DNA of 64,000 bases from Ramlibacter lithotrophicus (GTDB taxonomy: Bacteria; Pseudomonadota; Gammaproteobacteria; Burkholderiales; Burkholderiaceae_C). How positions within the stretch are numbered: the first letter of the stretch is position 1; every line of letters begins with the position of its first letter. The stretch is from positions 1-64,000 of the forward strand of contig NZ_VTOX01000006.1 of NCBI RefSeq assembly GCF_012184415.1. Reading direction: 5' to 3'. Under the pieces are notes generated by a model. It did not search any database. It had not been told where the DNA came from and was given only the letters and a program-made list of their open reading frames with translations. Position numbers and translations under genes: made by a program. Below, one piece after another: positions 23,874 through 32,008 of this stretch.

Positions 23874-26174
23874 GTGAGCGAGAGCGTTGCGGAAGCCGGG
23901 CGTCACCACCTCCTCGGGGCCGCCGCCCTGCACGCCCTGATCGACCATGCGCCCGACGGCATCTTCGTGGCGGACGCCGCGGGCAGCTACCTGTACGTCA
24001 ACGACGCGGGGTGCGCGATGCTCGGCTACACGCGCGACGAGCTGATGCGGCAGCGCATCCAGCAAGCGGTCCCCGACACCGACCTCGGCCGGCTGGACCG
24101 CGCCCGCGCCGCGATGATCGAAGGCACCACCGGCGCGACCGACTGGACGCTGCGCCGCAAGGACGGGAGCCTGCTGCCCGTCGAGGTGACCGCGCGCATC
24201 CTCCCGGACGGCCAGTGGCAGGGCTTCGTCCGTGACATCTCGGAGCGCCGGGCGCTGCAGGCAGAGCGCGAAGCGCTGTTCCAGCAGGTCGATGCCGACC
24301 GCCGCCAGCTGCAGACGCTGGTGGACACCTTGCCGCTTGCGGTGATGCTGTACCAGCCGGACGGCAGCATCGTGGCCAACCGGCGCTGCGAGGAGCTGAT
24401 CGGCATGGCGGTGGCGCCCGCGGCGGGCAGCGCCCAGTACGCGGACCGGATCTTCTTCGCCGATGGCAGGCCGGTCCCGCCCGACCAGCTGATGTCGGCG
24501 CGGGCCCTGCGCGGGGAGACCGTGATCGCCGAGGAGTTCATCGTCCGGCGCCCCGACGGGTTCGAGCTGCCGGTGCTCGCCAGCGCCGCGCCGATCACCG
24601 ACGCCGGCCGCCGCACCATCGGCGGCGTCGGCGTGTTCCAGGACATGAGCGAACGCATGCGCCTGGAGCGGCAGGTGCACGACAACGAGCAGCTCCTCAA
24701 GAGCGTGTTCGACCTGCTCCCGGTGGGGATCTGGATCGCCGACGCGTCGGGGCGGATCGTCGGCCACAATCCCGCCGCGGAGCGCATCTGGTGCGGCGCA
24801 CCGCATGTCGGGCCGGAGCAGTTCGGCGAGTTCCAGGGCTGGTTCGTGGACACGGGCAAGCCGATCGCGCCGGACGAATGGGCGATGGCGCGCGCCATCC
24901 GCAACGGCGAGACCTGCATCGGCGAACTGGTGCGCATCCGCTGCTTCGACGGCAGCCACAAGACCATCATCCACTCGGCGGCGCCGCTGCGCGGCGAGGA
25001 CGGGCGGATCACCGGCGGGATCGTCCTCAACGAGGACATCACGGCGCTGCACGCGGCCCAGGAGCGCCTGCGGGCCAGCGAGGAGCTGTTCCGCACCGTG
25101 TTCGACCTGCTGCCGGTCGGGCTGTGGATCGCCGACCGCGAAGGGCGCATCACGCGCGGCAATCCGGCCGGCCACCGGATCTGGCAGGGCGGCGGCGACA
25201 TGGGCCCGGAGCACTACGGGCGCCAGATGGGATGGCGGGTGGACACCGGCAAGCCGCTGCTGCCCGAGGAGTGGGGCATCCCGCGCGCGCTGCGCGACGG
25301 GGAGACCTCCACGCGCGACCTGGTCCGCATCCAGTGCTTCGACGGATCGATGAAGACCGTGATCAACTGGGCCGGCCCGATCCGCTCCGACTCGGGCGAG
25401 ATCACCGGCGCAATCGCCGTGAACGAGGATGTCACGGCCCTGCACCAGACGCAGGAACAGCTGCGCGCGGCGGTGCGCGACCGCGAGGAGATCCTGGCGC
25501 TGGTCACGCACGACCTGCGCAGCCCGCTGAGCGCGATCACGACGCTGGCCGCCACGGTGGCGCTCAAGGCGCACAAGCTTCCCGGCGGCGAGCCCGTGCG
25601 CGCCATGGCCGACAACATGATGGAGATCGCGCGCCAGATGTCGGCGCTGGTGAGCGACCTGCTGTCGGTGGCCGTGGTGCGCTCCGGCGGCGCCACGCTC
25701 AAGCTGGTGCCGGCCAGGGCCACTGCCTTGCTGGAGAAGGCGGCCCGGGCGGCACGGCCGCTGCTGGCGCGCGAAGGCATCGATTTCGAAATCCACGCCC
25801 ACGGCGAGCTGCCGGCCGTCCACGTCGACTCCGACCGCATCCTGCGTGTCTTCGCCAACCTGCTGGACAACGCCTGCAAGTTCACCAGACGCGGGGGCAA
25901 GGTGATCCTGGGCGCGGAGGCGCTGTCGGCAGGCGTGCGCTACTGCATCGCCAACAGCGGCCCCGAGCTGCCCGCCAGGGAGCTCGAGGCGATGTTCCAG
26001 CCGTTCTGGCAGGCCGGCCGGGGCGACCTGCGCGGCGCCGGCCTCGGCCTGGCGATCTGCCGCGCCATCGTGGAGGCGCACGGCGGGAGCATCTGGGCCG
26101 AGCCGTCGGCCGGCCAGCGGGTGCGCATCTGCTTCCTGCTGCCTTGCGCGCCGGCCGCGATGCAACGGCCGTGA
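23874..26174 (+). CDS. Four-PAS soluble sensor histidine kinase
   Basis: 766 residues from the GTG at 23874 (GGAG 7 nt upstream); a start at 23775 would add 33 unlikely residues. Four PAS domains follow one another: about 10-130 (HAPDGIFVADAAGSYLYVN), 145-260 (LPLAVMLYQPDGSIVANRR), 270-395 (LLPVGIWIADASGRIVGHN) and 405-530 (LLPVGLWIADREGRITRGN). The third and fourth are close duplicates. Then comes HisKA with VTHDLRSPLSAITTL and an ATPase domain with ANLLDNACKFT and LRGAGLGLAICRA. No transmembrane segment or receiver is present and no response regulator is nearby, so it is an orphan cytoplasmic kinase. The signal is unknown. Confidence 0.9.
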   Translation: MSESVAEAGRHHLLGAAALHALIDHAPDGIFVADAAGSYLYVNDAGCAMLGYTRDELMRQRIQQAVPDTDLGRLDRARAAMIEGTTGATDWTLRRKDGSLLPVEVTARILPDGQWQGFVRDISERRALQAEREALFQQVDADRRQLQTLVDTLPLAVMLYQPDGSIVANRRCEELIGMAVAPAAGSAQYADRIFFADGRPVPPDQLMSARALRGETVIAEEFIVRRPDGFELPVLASAAPITDAGRRTIGGVGVFQDMSERMRLERQVHDNEQLLKSVFDLLPVGIWIADASGRIVGHNPAAERIWCGAPHVGPEQFGEFQGWFVDTGKPIAPDEWAMARAIRNGETCIGELVRIRCFDGSHKTIIHSAAPLRGEDGRITGGIVLNEDITALHAAQERLRASEELFRTVFDLLPVGLWIADREGRITRGNPAGHRIWQGGGDMGPEHYGRQMGWRVDTGKPLLPEEWGIPRALRDGETSTRDLVRIQCFDGSMKTVINWAGPIRSDSGEITGAIAVNEDVTALHQTQEQLRAAVRDREEILALVTHDLRSPLSAITTLAATVALKAHKLPGGEPVRAMADNMMEIARQMSALVSDLLSVAVVRSGGATLKLVPARATALLEKAARAARPLLAREGIDFEIHAHGELPAVHVDSDRILRVFANLLDNACKFTRRGGKVILGAEALSAGVRYCIANSGPELPARELEAMFQPFWQAGRGDLRGAGLGLAICRAIVEAHGGSIWAEPSAGQRVRICFLLPCAPAAMQRP

Positions 26175-26193
26175 GCCGGTGGCGGCGCCTGCC

Positions 26194-27141
26194 TCAGAGC
26201 GGGCGCGTCAGGTAGACCGCCTCGCGCCCGACGGTGGCGGCGCGGGCCGGCATGAAGATGGTGCAGCGGTCGCAGGGCGAACGGATCTCGGCGGGACCGT
26301 CGGTCGCGATCAGCTCCCCCTCGCCGAACTCCTCGAAACCGACCACGGGCCGTGCGAAGCGGAACTCCGGCGTCCGGATCATGACGGTCTGCAGCAGCTC
26401 GAAGCGGCGCTGCGCCTGGCGCGGCCTCACGTCGCGCTGGATCAGCCCGAAGTGAGCCAGGAAATCCAGCGTGACCTCGACGGCAAGGTCGGCCGTCGCC
26501 TGCAGGAAGTGCTGCCCGCACTCGGCGACCAGGGCCACCCCGCCGCCGCCGGGCTCGCCATGGCGGCCATGCTGGATCACCGGGGTGCCGCTGCCCAACC
26601 CGCTGGGCATGACCAGGTGCACCGACGGGCGGCCGATGGCCAGCGCCGCGGCCGCGTTCCGCTCGAACGCGGGATAGACCCAGAAAGGCTGCACCGGCTG
26701 CGAGGTGGAATGAAGGTCGAGGATGTGGTCGGCCGCGGCCACCACCGGGCGCAGCTCGCGCGCCCGGCGCAGTTCGGGGCTGTCCTCGCTGCCGTCCAGC
26801 CATTCCGGCGACCACACGCGATTGAAGTTGTGCACCAGCTGGCGGCTGTCGAACGGCTTGTCGCGGTCGAACGACTCGTAGGCGGCGACGTTGGCGAAGC
26901 TCACCGTGAGCGTGCCGGCCGCCGGCCGCACGCCGCCGTCCAGCAGGTGCGTCGCCGCGACCATTCCGCACAGCTCGTTGCCGTGGGTCAGCGCGTTGAC
27001 CAGCACGTGCGGCCCGGGGCGGCCCGACTCGAAGCGGTGCACGTAGGGGATGCCGGTGTTGCCGGCGCGGTAGGCCGACAGGTCGCGCGGCACGACCTCC
27101 AGCAGCGGCTGTTCGGAAATGGGGGCAATGGGTTGTCGCAT
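26194..27141 (-). CDS. Succinylglutamate desuccinylase/aspartoacylase-family protein
   Basis: 315 residues. NALTHGNELCG gives the zinc-binding H-x-N-E, and LDLHSTSQP the second zinc His, of the M14-type carboxypeptidase fold. The C-terminal beta domain (RFARPVVGFEEFGEGELIA) is also present. AstE-type arginine catabolism or deacylation of another N-acyl compound are options; no ast genes lie near. Convergent with the kinase gene, 19 nt apart. Confidence 0.85.
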   Translation of the reverse strand: MRQPIAPISEQPLLEVVPRDLSAYRAGNTGIPYVHRFESGRPGPHVLVNALTHGNELCGMVAATHLLDGGVRPAAGTLTVSFANVAAYESFDRDKPFDSRQLVHNFNRVWSPEWLDGSEDSPELRRARELRPVVAAADHILDLHSTSQPVQPFWVYPAFERNAAAALAIGRPSVHLVMPSGLGSGTPVIQHGRHGEPGGGGVALVAECGQHFLQATADLAVEVTLDFLAHFGLIQRDVRPRQAQRRFELLQTVMIRTPEFRFARPVVGFEEFGEGELIATDGPAEIRSPCDRCTIFMPARAATVGREAVYLTRPL

Positions 27142-27259
27142 GGGCTGCGACTGTACCGAAGCCGGGGCGGACGCGCCGCGGGCGTCGCGCCGCCGGCATG
27201 TCGCCGGCGCGGCAAGTGACGTACCATCACCGCACATTCACGACGACGGCGGAGGCCAT

Positions 27260-27403
27260 ATGCCCAAGGGCGAACAGCGCAGCAACAAGATGACCAAGAA
27301 ACCCAAGAAGGACAGCACCCCGCCCAAGCCGGCCACCTCGGACCGGCCGATGCCGCCGACCACCGCCGTGATCCCGCGCGGCAAGATCGCCAAGACGAAG
27401 TAG
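27260..27403 (+). CDS. Small basic Lys/Pro-rich protein
   Basis: 47 residues, start ATG at 27260 after GGCGGAGG. MPKGEQRSNKMTKKPKKDST begins a basic hydrophilic chain seen in many Burkholderiales as a short conserved protein (SNK-x-x-KKPKK block). Function unknown; nucleic acid binding would fit the charge. Only the ribosome-binding site and the recognised block support translation. Confidence 0.6.
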   Translation: MPKGEQRSNKMTKKPKKDSTPPKPATSDRPMPPTTAVIPRGKIAKTK

Positions 27404-27431
27404 CCGCTCGCCGCCCGCCGGCCCTCGGTCC

Positions 27432-28004
27432 CTACGGGTTCAGCAGGCCGACGATGATGTCGACGATCAGCTGGTTCTCGTTGCGCACCAGCACGATGTC
27501 GTTGCCCACCCGCGCGTAGCGGTAGCCGTAGGGCGGCGGCGGCAGCTGGACGATCACCGGCTGGGGCACCGGGTACAGCGTCACGCCGGCCGGCACCGGC
27601 TGCCCCGGCACCAGCTTGCGCGCCTGCCCGGGTGGCATGCAACCGTTGTTCTTCTTGGCGAGCCCGGGCGGGCATGCCTTCGCGTTGGAATAGCGTTCGG
27701 TGTAGTACTCCCGCGCGTAGCTGCGGTGGCGGTCGCTGAAGTAGCCGCCCACCGGGACGTCTTCCACCCGGCGTTTCCCGGCGTGCCTGCGCTCCTTGTC
27801 GTCGCGCTTGTCGGCCTGCTTCTGCTCCTTGTCCCGGCGCTTCTCGGCCTTCTCGCGCTGCTTCTCGGCGTGCTTGCCCTGTCCGCGTCCCTGGCCCTGG
27901 CCGGGGCCGTCGCCCTCCTTGTCCTTCGCCAGCACGGGACCCGCCGCGAAGGCGCACGCGAGCGCGAGGGCAATCAGTCGGGGGAAGGTCGGGAAGTTGC
28001 GCAT
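27432..28004 (-). CDS. CigR/RcnB-like exported protein
   Basis: 190 residues. The signal peptide (LIALALACAFAAGPVLA) is followed by about 65 charged residues (KQREKAEKRRDKEQKQADKR-like), probably an extended helix, and then CPPGLAKKNNGCMPPGQARK and YRYARVGNDIVLVRNENQLI, as in the CigR/RcnB-like family. The last segment is the conserved C-terminal hallmark. The role is unknown. The TCCTACA element lies 61 nt upstream of the start. Confidence 0.8.
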   Translation of the reverse strand: MRNFPTFPRLIALALACAFAAGPVLAKDKEGDGPGQGQGRGQGKHAEKQREKAEKRRDKEQKQADKRDDKERRHAGKRRVEDVPVGGYFSDRHRSYAREYYTERYSNAKACPPGLAKKNNGCMPPGQARKLVPGQPVPAGVTLYPVPQPVIVQLPPPPYGYRYARVGNDIVLVRNENQLIVDIIVGLLNP

Positions 28005-28038
28005 GGTCGCTCCGGTAGTGTGTCGGTACTCAACGGCA

Positions 28039-28072
28039 AGATTCTGCGCCGCGCCGACCGGGCCGTGTAGGA
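28039..28072 (-). promoter_or_regulatory. TCCTACA element upstream of CigR-like gene
   Basis: On the minus strand GTCCTACACGG has its heptamer at 28072-28066. An AT-richer CAGAAT (28046-28041) lies 19 nt later, two bases closer than at most other copies. The start codon is 61 nt from the heptamer. Confidence 0.5.
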
Positions 28073-28209
28073 CAACGCCGCGCTCCTGGCTCAGCCGTTG
28101 CCTTTTCCATGCAAAAGGCGCAGCGGCAGCGCAGGAAATGGAGGCCGGGCCCCCTTGCGGTCCTGCGTCGCCGGCTGCGCCTCGAGCCAAGGCTGCAACC
28201 GCCGGTTCA

Positions 28210-28458
28210 CTACCGGCTGGGCGGCGGGCCGTTTCGGCCCGCCAGGTGGCGGAACGTGATCCGGCCCTTCGTCAGGTCGTAGGGCGACATCTCCAGGGAG
28301 ACGTTGTCGCCCGCGATGATGCGGATGTGGTGCTTGCGCATCTTGCCGCCCGAGTAGCAGATCACCTGGTGTCCGTTCTCCAGGGTCACGCGGTAGCGCG
28401 AGTCCGGCAGCACTTCGTCCACGTGGCCTCGCATCTCGATCAATTCTTCCTTGGCCAT
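28210..28458 (-). CDS. infA: Translation initiation factor IF-1 (additional, divergent copy)
   Basis: 82 residues. [39 protein letters not shown] and [20 protein letters not shown] show the S1/OB fold of IF-1, which binds the 30S A site. The usual protein has 72 residues; this one has ten extra at the C-terminus ([12 protein letters not shown]). Burkholderiales commonly carry such a second infA outside the ribosomal protein cluster. The region beyond its start lacks genes for 318 nt, suggesting a long leader. Confidence 0.9.
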   Translation of the reverse strand: MAKEELIEMRGHVDEVLPDSRYRVTLENGHQVICYSGGKMRKHHIRIIAGDNVSLEMSPYDLTKGRITFRHLAGRNGPPPSR

Positions 28459-28776
28459 GCTGAGTCTTCCTCCTGAAAGTGTGGGCCTGCGCACGCCGCG
28501 AGTGCCAGCCCCCGTGCGGCAGGCTGGCGACCATCGAACCCCGGTGGCATTGCCTCGCGCTCGAGGCCGGGACTGCGTCCGGAACGCGCCGGCCGTCGTG
28601 GCCGGCGCACGGACCTGCGAGGCCCGGCGAAGACGCGTGCACGATGGAAACCCGGCGCGCCCCGAGGCGGCTTGGCGGCCGCCCGGCGCTTCGGATCACC
28701 TGCGCAATCGAAGTGGGTATTCTACCGCGCCACGGGTTTTCCCGCCGGGACTACGGACTTTGGCGCCGCCAGCCGC
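28459..28776. other. Gene-free region between gshA and infA
   Basis: No credible gene on either strand. On the minus strand TAGAAT at 28724-28719 could be a -10 box for infA, leaving a leader of about 250 nt, which is long for IF-1. Several GC-rich inverted repeats (GCCGGCCGTCGTGGCCGGC near 28589-28607) could fold in that leader. Confidence 0.4.
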
Positions 28777-30333
28777 TCAGACCGCGGCGAGGGCAGGCGC
28801 GCTGGCGTTGGCCGCCGGATCGAGCAGCTCGGCGGACACGTACTGCTGCCGGAAAGTCTCGAACGGCACGCGGTCCGCGGCCTCGATCTCGCGCTGGTCG
28901 CGCACCGACTGCTCGCTCTCCGCCGCGAACCTCGACTGCAGCGCCGCGCCGAACGGCAGCGACAGCAGCTTGCCCCGCGCCTGCTGGGACTGGGCGCAGC
29001 CGAACGCGGTGAACGAGTTGCCGAAATCGCGCTCCATCACGGCGAGCACGCGCGCCGACGGCAGCAGCTCCGGGCTGTGCAGGAGAGTCTGGGCGCTGCG
29101 CAGTGCGTCGGTGTAGTCGCTCGTCCGATGCGTGGCGTCGAGCACGGCCGCCACCGGCGCGAACGACTCCATCAATTCGCCGCCCCAGTCGACCAGCGCG
29201 ACCTCGCCCTGGCCCCGCTCCAGCAACAGCCCCGGCTGCCGCCCGAACGCGGCGGTCTGGTGCTGGTTGCGCCCGAGCGCCGCGATCTCCTGCGGCGTGT
29301 CCGGCGGGCTGTCCGAGAGCAGGCAGTGCAGCAGGAACACGTCCAGGAAGCGCAGCGTCTGGGCCGTGATGCCGACCGGGACGAACGGGTTGAGATCGAG
29401 CAGCCGTACCTCGACGTATTCGACGCCGCGCTCGCGCAGCGCATGCAGCGGTCGTTCGCCGCGGCGGATCACGCGCTTGGGCCGGATCGTCCCGTAGAAC
29501 TCGTTCTCGATCTGCAGCAGGCTGGTGGCCAGCTGGTTGTATTCGCCGCCGGGATTGACGATACCCACCGCCTCATAGGCCGGATAGGGCCTCGTGAGCG
29601 CCTCGTGCAGCGAGGCCGCGTAGCCGTCGAGCCCGTTGTAGCTGACGGCCAGGCTGGCCTGGGCCGCGCTCTGGTAGCCGAGCCGGCCCATGCGCAGGGA
29701 GGTGCCGTGCGGCATGTGCAGCGTGCCCGGACCGAGCGGCTGCAGCCCGTGCTCGCGGCCGGCGACGAAGCCCGAGCAGACCGCCGGCGACGCGCCGAAG
29801 AGGTACAGCAGCAGGAAGGCGTGGCGCCGGAAGTTGCGGATCAGGGCGAAGTACTGCTCGCTCGACACGTCGGGCAGCGACCAGTTGTAGTGGATGCCGC
29901 AGATCGTCTGCATGCGGCGCCCGTAGCGGTGCGCCAGGCCCATGCGGTACACGCTCTTGGCACGCCCGACGTTCGACGACCCGTAGCGGCCGATCGGGAT
30001 GTTCTCGTCGGCCGGGAGGTTGCACGGCATGCTCGAGACCCACAGCATCTCCTCCTCGCTCAGCGCGCGGTAGGTGAACTGGTGGATCTGCATCAGCTCC
30101 TCGAGGCAGGTCTCGGGCGTGGCATGGACGCCCGTGATCAGCTCCAGCTGGGACTCGCTGTAGTCGGTGGTGATGTGCGGATGCGTCAGCGCCGATCCCA
30201 GCGCCTTCGGATGCGGGGTCAGCGCCAGGCTGCCGTCGAGGCTCGCGCGCAGGCTTTCCTTCTCGATGCCCCGACGCATGCCCTTGAGGCGCTCGGGCTG
30301 GAGCGCGGCGAGGCGGGCCTGGAGGTTGCTCAT
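28777..30333 (-). CDS. gshA: Glutamate-cysteine ligase, proteobacterial type
   Basis: 518 residues, the same length as E. coli GshA. RGIEKESLRASLDGSLALTP, HPHITTDYSESQLELITG, MPCNLPADENIPIGRYGSSN and GRRMQTICGIHYNWSLP are family signatures covering the ATP/glutamate site. It makes gamma-glutamylcysteine, the first step of glutathione synthesis, in the cytoplasm. Monocistronic by spacing. No gshB is present in the window. Confidence 0.95.
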   Translation of the reverse strand: MSNLQARLAALQPERLKGMRRGIEKESLRASLDGSLALTPHPKALGSALTHPHITTDYSESQLELITGVHATPETCLEELMQIHQFTYRALSEEEMLWVSSMPCNLPADENIPIGRYGSSNVGRAKSVYRMGLAHRYGRRMQTICGIHYNWSLPDVSSEQYFALIRNFRRHAFLLLYLFGASPAVCSGFVAGREHGLQPLGPGTLHMPHGTSLRMGRLGYQSAAQASLAVSYNGLDGYAASLHEALTRPYPAYEAVGIVNPGGEYNQLATSLLQIENEFYGTIRPKRVIRRGERPLHALRERGVEYVEVRLLDLNPFVPVGITAQTLRFLDVFLLHCLLSDSPPDTPQEIAALGRNQHQTAAFGRQPGLLLERGQGEVALVDWGGELMESFAPVAAVLDATHRTSDYTDALRSAQTLLHSPELLPSARVLAVMERDFGNSFTAFGCAQSQQARGKLLSLPFGAALQSRFAAESEQSVRDQREIEAADRVPFETFRQQYVSAELLDPAANASAPALAAV

Positions 30334-30472
30334 GTCGGGCGCGGGGTCTTTTCAGTGGTGGACGAAGTTAGCACGGCCGCCGAATGCATGCTGCCGGGAG
30401 GCCAAACGCGGGGCGGCCGCCAATCTTCTCACGGCCGTCCGTCGCCTGCGAAATGGCCCCACGGGGGCCGGC

Positions 30473-31144
30473 TCACGGACGGGCGAGCACGTCCAGCAGC
30501 CAGCGGTTGAAGTCGGCGATCTCGTCCAGGCTCACCGAGTGGCCCATCGGGTATTCGTGCCATTCCACCTGGTGGCCCTGCTGGCCAAGCAGGTCGCGCG
30601 AAGCCCGCCCGCGCTCGATCGCGACCACTTCGTCCTGCAGGCCGTGGGCCATGAAGATCGGCGTCAGCGCGTTCGCGTCGCTGCGCTCGGCAGCGGTGTG
30701 CTGCGCCAGCGGCAGGTAGCCCGACAGGCCCGCGATGCCCGCGAGCCGCCGCCCGTGCCGCAGCCCGGTAAGCAGCGCCATGGCGCACCCTTGCGAGAAG
30801 CCGGCGAGCACGATGCGCCCGGCCGGCATGCCGCGCTCGTGCTCGCGCGCGAGCAGCGCCTCGATGTCGTCGCGCGAGCGGCGCAGTCCGGCCTCGTCCT
30901 CGCGCCGCACCAGTTCCATGCCGAGGATGTCGTACCAGGCGCGCATGCGATAGCCGTTATTGATCGTCACCGGAATGACCGGCGCATGGGGCAACAGGAA
31001 GCGCACGGGACCGACCGCCGTGAGGTCCAGCGCCCGGACGACCGGCACGAAGTCGTTGCCGTCCGCACCCAGCCCGTGCAGGACGACGACGGTGGCCACC
31101 GGCTCGGCAGCCGTGTTCATCTCGATCGCTTCAAGGCCAGCCAT
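30473..31144 (-). CDS. Alpha/beta-hydrolase carboxylesterase (EstB/phospholipase type)
   Basis: 223 residues. VVLHGLGADGNDFVPVVRAL supplies the oxyanion part, IVLAGFSQGCAMALLTGLR the nucleophile Ser in GFSQG, and QDEVVAIERG plus YPMGHSVSLDEI the Asp and His of the triad. This is the acyl-protein thioesterase/carboxylesterase family that hydrolyses short esters. Length matches EstB of pseudomonads. Confidence 0.92.
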   Translation of the reverse strand: MAGLEAIEMNTAAEPVATVVVLHGLGADGNDFVPVVRALDLTAVGPVRFLLPHAPVIPVTINNGYRMRAWYDILGMELVRREDEAGLRRSRDDIEALLAREHERGMPAGRIVLAGFSQGCAMALLTGLRHGRRLAGIAGLSGYLPLAQHTAAERSDANALTPIFMAHGLQDEVVAIERGRASRDLLGQQGHQVEWHEYPMGHSVSLDEIADFNRWLLDVLARP

Positions 31145-31225
31145 TGATCCTCCGCAGGCAAACGCGCAGCATACAGGCGGCCGCGCCGGCTCGCCCGGGC
31201 CGTCCGAAGGCGATCAGGGGCGCTC

Positions 31226-31259
31226 TCCTACACAACGGTGCCGGGTGGGCCCGCACACT
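31226..31259 (+). promoter_or_regulatory. TCCTACA element upstream of HPF-like gene
   Basis: TCCTACA at 31226-31232 with CACACT at 31254-31259, 21 nt later. The ATG of the HPF-like gene is 55 nt from the heptamer. Confidence 0.5.
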
Positions 31260-31287
31260 GGAAGTCGAGCAAAGAAAGGAACTTGAC

Positions 31288-31650
31288 ATGCAAGTGCAAG
31301 TGAACACCGGCAACGGCGTCCAGAACAAGGAATCCCTCGAGCGCTGGGCCAACGAATTTCTCAACGGGGAACTGGCCCGGTTCCGCCAGGAACTCACCCG
31401 CGTCGAAGTGCAGCTCACCGACGAGAACCGCGGCAAGGGCGGCTCGGACGACATGCGCTGCATGCTCGAAGCCCGGCTGACCGGCCACGAGCCGGTGGCG
31501 GTGAACCACCGCGGTCAGACCATGGATGAGGCGATCCGCGGCGCGGCGACGAAACTGGTACGCGCGATCGACCACATCCTGGGCAAGCTCGACCGCCATC
31601 AGCACCGCGACCGGGAGAGCATCCGCCGGTCGGAGAGCCTGCTGGGCTGA
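31288..31650 (+). CDS. HPF/RaiA-family ribosome-associated protein
   Basis: 120 residues. The beta-alpha-beta core with KESLERWANEFLNGELARFR, VEVQLTDENRG and CMLEARLTGHEPVAVNHRGQ is that of the short hibernation factor/YfiA group, with DEAIRGAATKLVRAIDHILG as the second helix. Such proteins bind the 30S subunit and stabilise inactive ribosomes in stationary phase. The GAAAGGA before the ATG and the TCCTACA element support stress-linked expression. Confidence 0.85.
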   Translation: MQVQVNTGNGVQNKESLERWANEFLNGELARFRQELTRVEVQLTDENRGKGGSDDMRCMLEARLTGHEPVAVNHRGQTMDEAIRGAATKLVRAIDHILGKLDRHQHRDRESIRRSESLLG

Positions 31651-31702
31651 GCTACGCCGTCCAGAAGGCCCGGTTTGATCGGGGTCAACATTTCCAATCT
31701 AA

Positions 31703-31721
31703 CTTAGAACTATTCTCATTC
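31703..31721 (+). promoter_or_regulatory. Fur-box-like sequence upstream of feoA
   Basis: CTTAGAACTATTCTCATTC contains the ATTCTCATT half-site of beta-proteobacterial Fur boxes, about 40 nt before feoA. Together with AATCTAACTTAGA just before it (31696-31708) it forms the AT-rich, iron-operon type region. Iron-repressed expression is expected. Confidence 0.6.
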
Positions 31722-31759
31722 CCGCGGCTTGCCTGACTGGCGGCCGAGGAAGGAATGAG

Positions 31760-32008
31760 ATGCCCCCCACTCCACTGAGCAGCCTGCGCCCCGGCATTGC
31801 CGGGACGGTGGCTGCCGTGCTGCCGCCCTCGACCCCGCAAGACGAGCCGCTGGTGCGGCGGCTGGCCGAGATCGGATTCCTGCCTGGCGAGGCCGTGCGG
31901 GTGATGGCGCGCGCGCCCGGCGCCGAGCCGATCGCGGTGCGGGTGGGCCGCAGCACCTTCGCCCTGCGCCGCTTCGAGGCGGCGTTCGTGCAGGTGGAGA
32001 CGCGTTGA
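31760..32008 (+). CDS. feoA: Ferrous iron transport protein A
   Basis: 82 residues. SLRPGIAGTVAAVLPP, LVRRLAEIGFLPGEAVRVMA and EPIAVRVGRSTFALRRFEAA form the small SH3-like FeoA fold. It assists FeoB in ferrous iron import. Its stop TGA overlaps the feoB ATG (TGATG), an arrangement for translational coupling. Confidence 0.93.
   Translation: MPPTPLSSLRPGIAGTVAAVLPPSTPQDEPLVRRLAEIGFLPGEAVRVMARAPGAEPIAVRVGRSTFALRRFEAAFVQVETR

Noticed and set aside
23688..26165. Minus-strand frame of 825 residues opposite the histidine kinase
   Set aside because: Mirror of the PAS repeats, no domain, overlaps a well-supported gene completely.
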